Shown here piece by piece: positions 34,872 through 35,954 of a stretch of 35,954 bases of DNA. Each line of letters opens with the position of its first letter. Position 1 is the first letter of the stretch. A program made the position numbers and the translations under genes. The notes under the pieces are model-generated. The model was not told where the DNA came from. It was given only the letters and a program-made list of their open reading frames with translations, and made no database searches. The stretch lies in the NCBI GenBank assembly GCA_027858915.1, contig JAQIBT010000062.1:1-35954 (forward strand), in the 5' to 3' direction. This DNA comes from Salinisphaera sp. (GTDB taxonomy: Bacteria > Pseudomonadota > Gammaproteobacteria > Nevskiales > Salinisphaeraceae).

Positions 34872-35087
34872 ATGCTTTCCTTCCCCAAGCCCATCAAGTT
34901 GAGCTCGAATTGCTCACGCTGGCCGCTGTCCCGGCTGGAACAGTACGAAGCTGAACGAGTCGGACACGAATACAAGCAGCGACTGCCAGCCGATGAAGTG
35001 TATTTAAGCGATTATCAGGTTGCAGCCCGTTACAACGTGCACAAAAACAGCGTATGGCGCTGGGCACGAGTCGGCGGGGGTGCGTAA
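34872..35087 (+). CDS. AlpA-like small DNA-binding protein, halves swapped
   Basis: A 71-residue protein built of two parts seen in AlpA/excisionase-like regulators of islands, but in reversed order. The first part, FPKPIKLSSNCSRWPLSRLE, is what normally forms the C-terminal wing and last helix. The second, YLSDYQVAARYNVHKNSVWRW (about 42-62), is what normally forms the N-terminal helix-turn-helix. The usual form would join the second part to the first. The ATG at 34872 follows GAGG; a TTG at 34833 is possible but adds only 13 residues and no HTH. Its stop overlaps the start of the next gene (TAATG). It may be a permuted regulator or a remnant of two copies. Confidence 0.6.
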   Translation: MLSFPKPIKLSSNCSRWPLSRLEQYEAERVGHEYKQRLPADEVYLSDYQVAARYNVHKNSVWRWARVGGGA

Positions 35088-35773
35088 TGGGACACCCCCA
35101 ACGAACGAACCCCGCCACCGGAGGCAACCGGCGCGGGGCTCAATATCAAAGTACTAATCAGCAATTCAATAATACCCCATCCGGCGACCCGCTGTCTGCC
35201 TTCATCCACGCGATGTGCGATGCCGGACTGTCGCCAAGCAATCCCGCCGAGATCGTCGGCGACGGTGATCTGCACCGGCTGCATCTGGAAGGCGACCGGC
35301 GATGCGACAAGAACGGATGGTGTGTTCTGCATATGGACGGCCGACCGGCTGGCGCTTTCGGTAGCTGGAAGGCCGGCGTATCTGGTACATGGCGGGCTGA
35401 TCGTCACATGCCTGTCAGCCAGGCGGATCGAGAGGCGATTGCACAGGCACGGCGAGAACGTGAGGCGCAACGAGAACGCGACCAACTCGCGGCGGCGCAT
35501 CGTGCGCTGGTGTTGTGGAACGAATCGACACGGCCCGACCTGGCGCACCCCTATCTGATCGCCAAGGGCGTGAAAGCGCATAGGGTTCGTCAGCATCGTG
35601 GCCAGTTGGTGCTACCGCTGTACGACTTCGACGCGACCTTATGCAGCTTGCAATTCATCGGCCCGGACGGCGACAAGAAGCTGTTACGTAACGGACGGAA
35701 ACAAGGCTGTTTCATTCCAGTGGCAGGCCGCATGCCTGCGTCTCGCGGTAAGCGTCCGGCCATCGCCCCTTGA
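35087..35773 (+). pseudogene. Primase-like island gene cut by IS66-type insertion
   Basis: The frame codes 228 residues, about 220 of them before the insertion. They resemble the N-terminal part of phage- and island-borne primase or Toprim proteins: a GDGDLHRLHLEGDRR segment, NGWCVLHMDGRPAGAFGSWK with W and G residues, a charged helix at about 112-140, then HPYLIAKGVKAHRVR, the LVLPLYDF strand and LQFIGPDGDKKLL. The Toprim and helicase parts that should follow are missing. At 35748 the sequence changes to an IS66-like end and the frame soon stops at 35773. The ATG at 35087 overlaps the stop of the regulator gene. The gene is therefore interrupted, not naturally short. Confidence 0.65.
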
Positions 35774-35954
35774 CTCGCGTTTGGGCGTTAGGCGCTAGAG
35801 TTGTTAGCAGAGAGCTCGTCTTTGACGTTCCAGGGCAGCAGTTCACAGACGCGACTGACCGGCAGATCGCCGATCCGCTCGAGCACATGCTTGAGCCAGG
35901 CTTCAGGATTGACGCCATTGAGTAGCGCGGTGCCGATCAGCGTGTAGACGCTCG
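35748..35954. mobile_element. IS66-family insertion sequence, one end
   Basis: From 35748 the sequence reads GTAAGCGTCCGGCCATCGCC, in the form of an IS66-family terminal repeat, which starts with GTAA. It is followed by the 3' end of an IS66 transposase gene on the minus strand. The eight bases before it, GTCTCGCG (35740-35747), would be the target duplication if a copy occurs at the far end, which is outside the window. Confidence 0.65.
35788..35954 (-). CDS. IS66 family transposase, C-terminal part
   Basis: The last 55 residues of a transposase entering from the right edge; the stop TAA is at 35790-35788. The readable part has VYTLIGTALLNGVNPEAWL and then LPVSRVCELLPWNV, which match the C-terminal domain of IS66 transposases (the ELLPWN ending is very typical). 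The catalytic DDE part lies outside the window. Confidence 0.8.
   Translation of the reverse strand, partial: SVYTLIGTALLNGVNPEAWLKHVLERIGDLPVSRVCELLPWNVKDELSANNSSA

Overview
The window reads as the chromosome of a high-GC, probably halophilic or halotolerant gammaproteobacterium. The evidence is the ssrA-smpB pair with a gamma-type tmRNA tag, a grpE-dnaK-dnaJ-dapB-carAB block, an ectABC ectoine pathway, and the minor pilin cluster fimT-pilV-pilW-pilX-pilY1-pilE. A Salinisphaera-like organism would fit, but that genus is an inference from gene content, not something the sequence proves.

Layout. (1) Positions 1-2700 are the tip of a genomic island: the end of an unidentified gene, a tyrosine recombinase, and a second, convergent P4-type integrase lying directly beside the 3' end of ssrA, a classic island insertion site. 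(2) Positions 2703-8895 hold conserved housekeeping genes: tmRNA, smpB, an SNF-type transporter, rnfH, bamE, recN with a LexA box, and nadK. fur and ratA, often found here in related bacteria, are not present. (3) Positions 8975-18847 carry the chaperone genes grpE, dnaK and dnaJ with two sigma-32-like promoters, then dapB and carA/carB. carA and carB are separated by a small cassette bounded by inverted repeats and holding a decayed four-helix-bundle gene. (4) Positions 18891-21475 are the ectoine genes ectA, ectB and ectC, each part with its own promoter or terminator signals; ectA has no ordinary start codon at the expected place. (5) Positions 21600-25549 hold rpsT, murJ, ribF and lspA; ribF overlaps lspA directly, with no ileS between them. 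(6) Positions 25645-32518 are a tight six-gene minor pilin/PilY1 operon on the minus strand. (7) From about 32872 to the end is a second island: a tRNA-3'-end-like attachment core, a third integrase, an unknown gene, a small AlpA-like regulator whose two halves are in swapped order, and a primase-like gene cut by an IS66-family insertion that runs off the window.

How the genes work together. tmRNA and SmpB rescue stalled ribosomes. GrpE, DnaK and DnaJ form the Hsp70 folding machine. DapB supplies diaminopimelate and lysine, from the same aspartate-semialdehyde pool that EctB, EctA and EctC turn into ectoine. CarA and CarB make carbamoyl phosphate for arginine and pyrimidines. The pilin operon supplies the priming and tip complex of type IV pili, whose main machinery lies elsewhere. 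I found no CRISPR array, rRNA or complete tRNA. The most unusual items are the carA/carB cassette, the non-canonical ectA start, the half-swapped AlpA-like gene, and the inverted repeat that abuts the start codon of the ssrA-side integrase.
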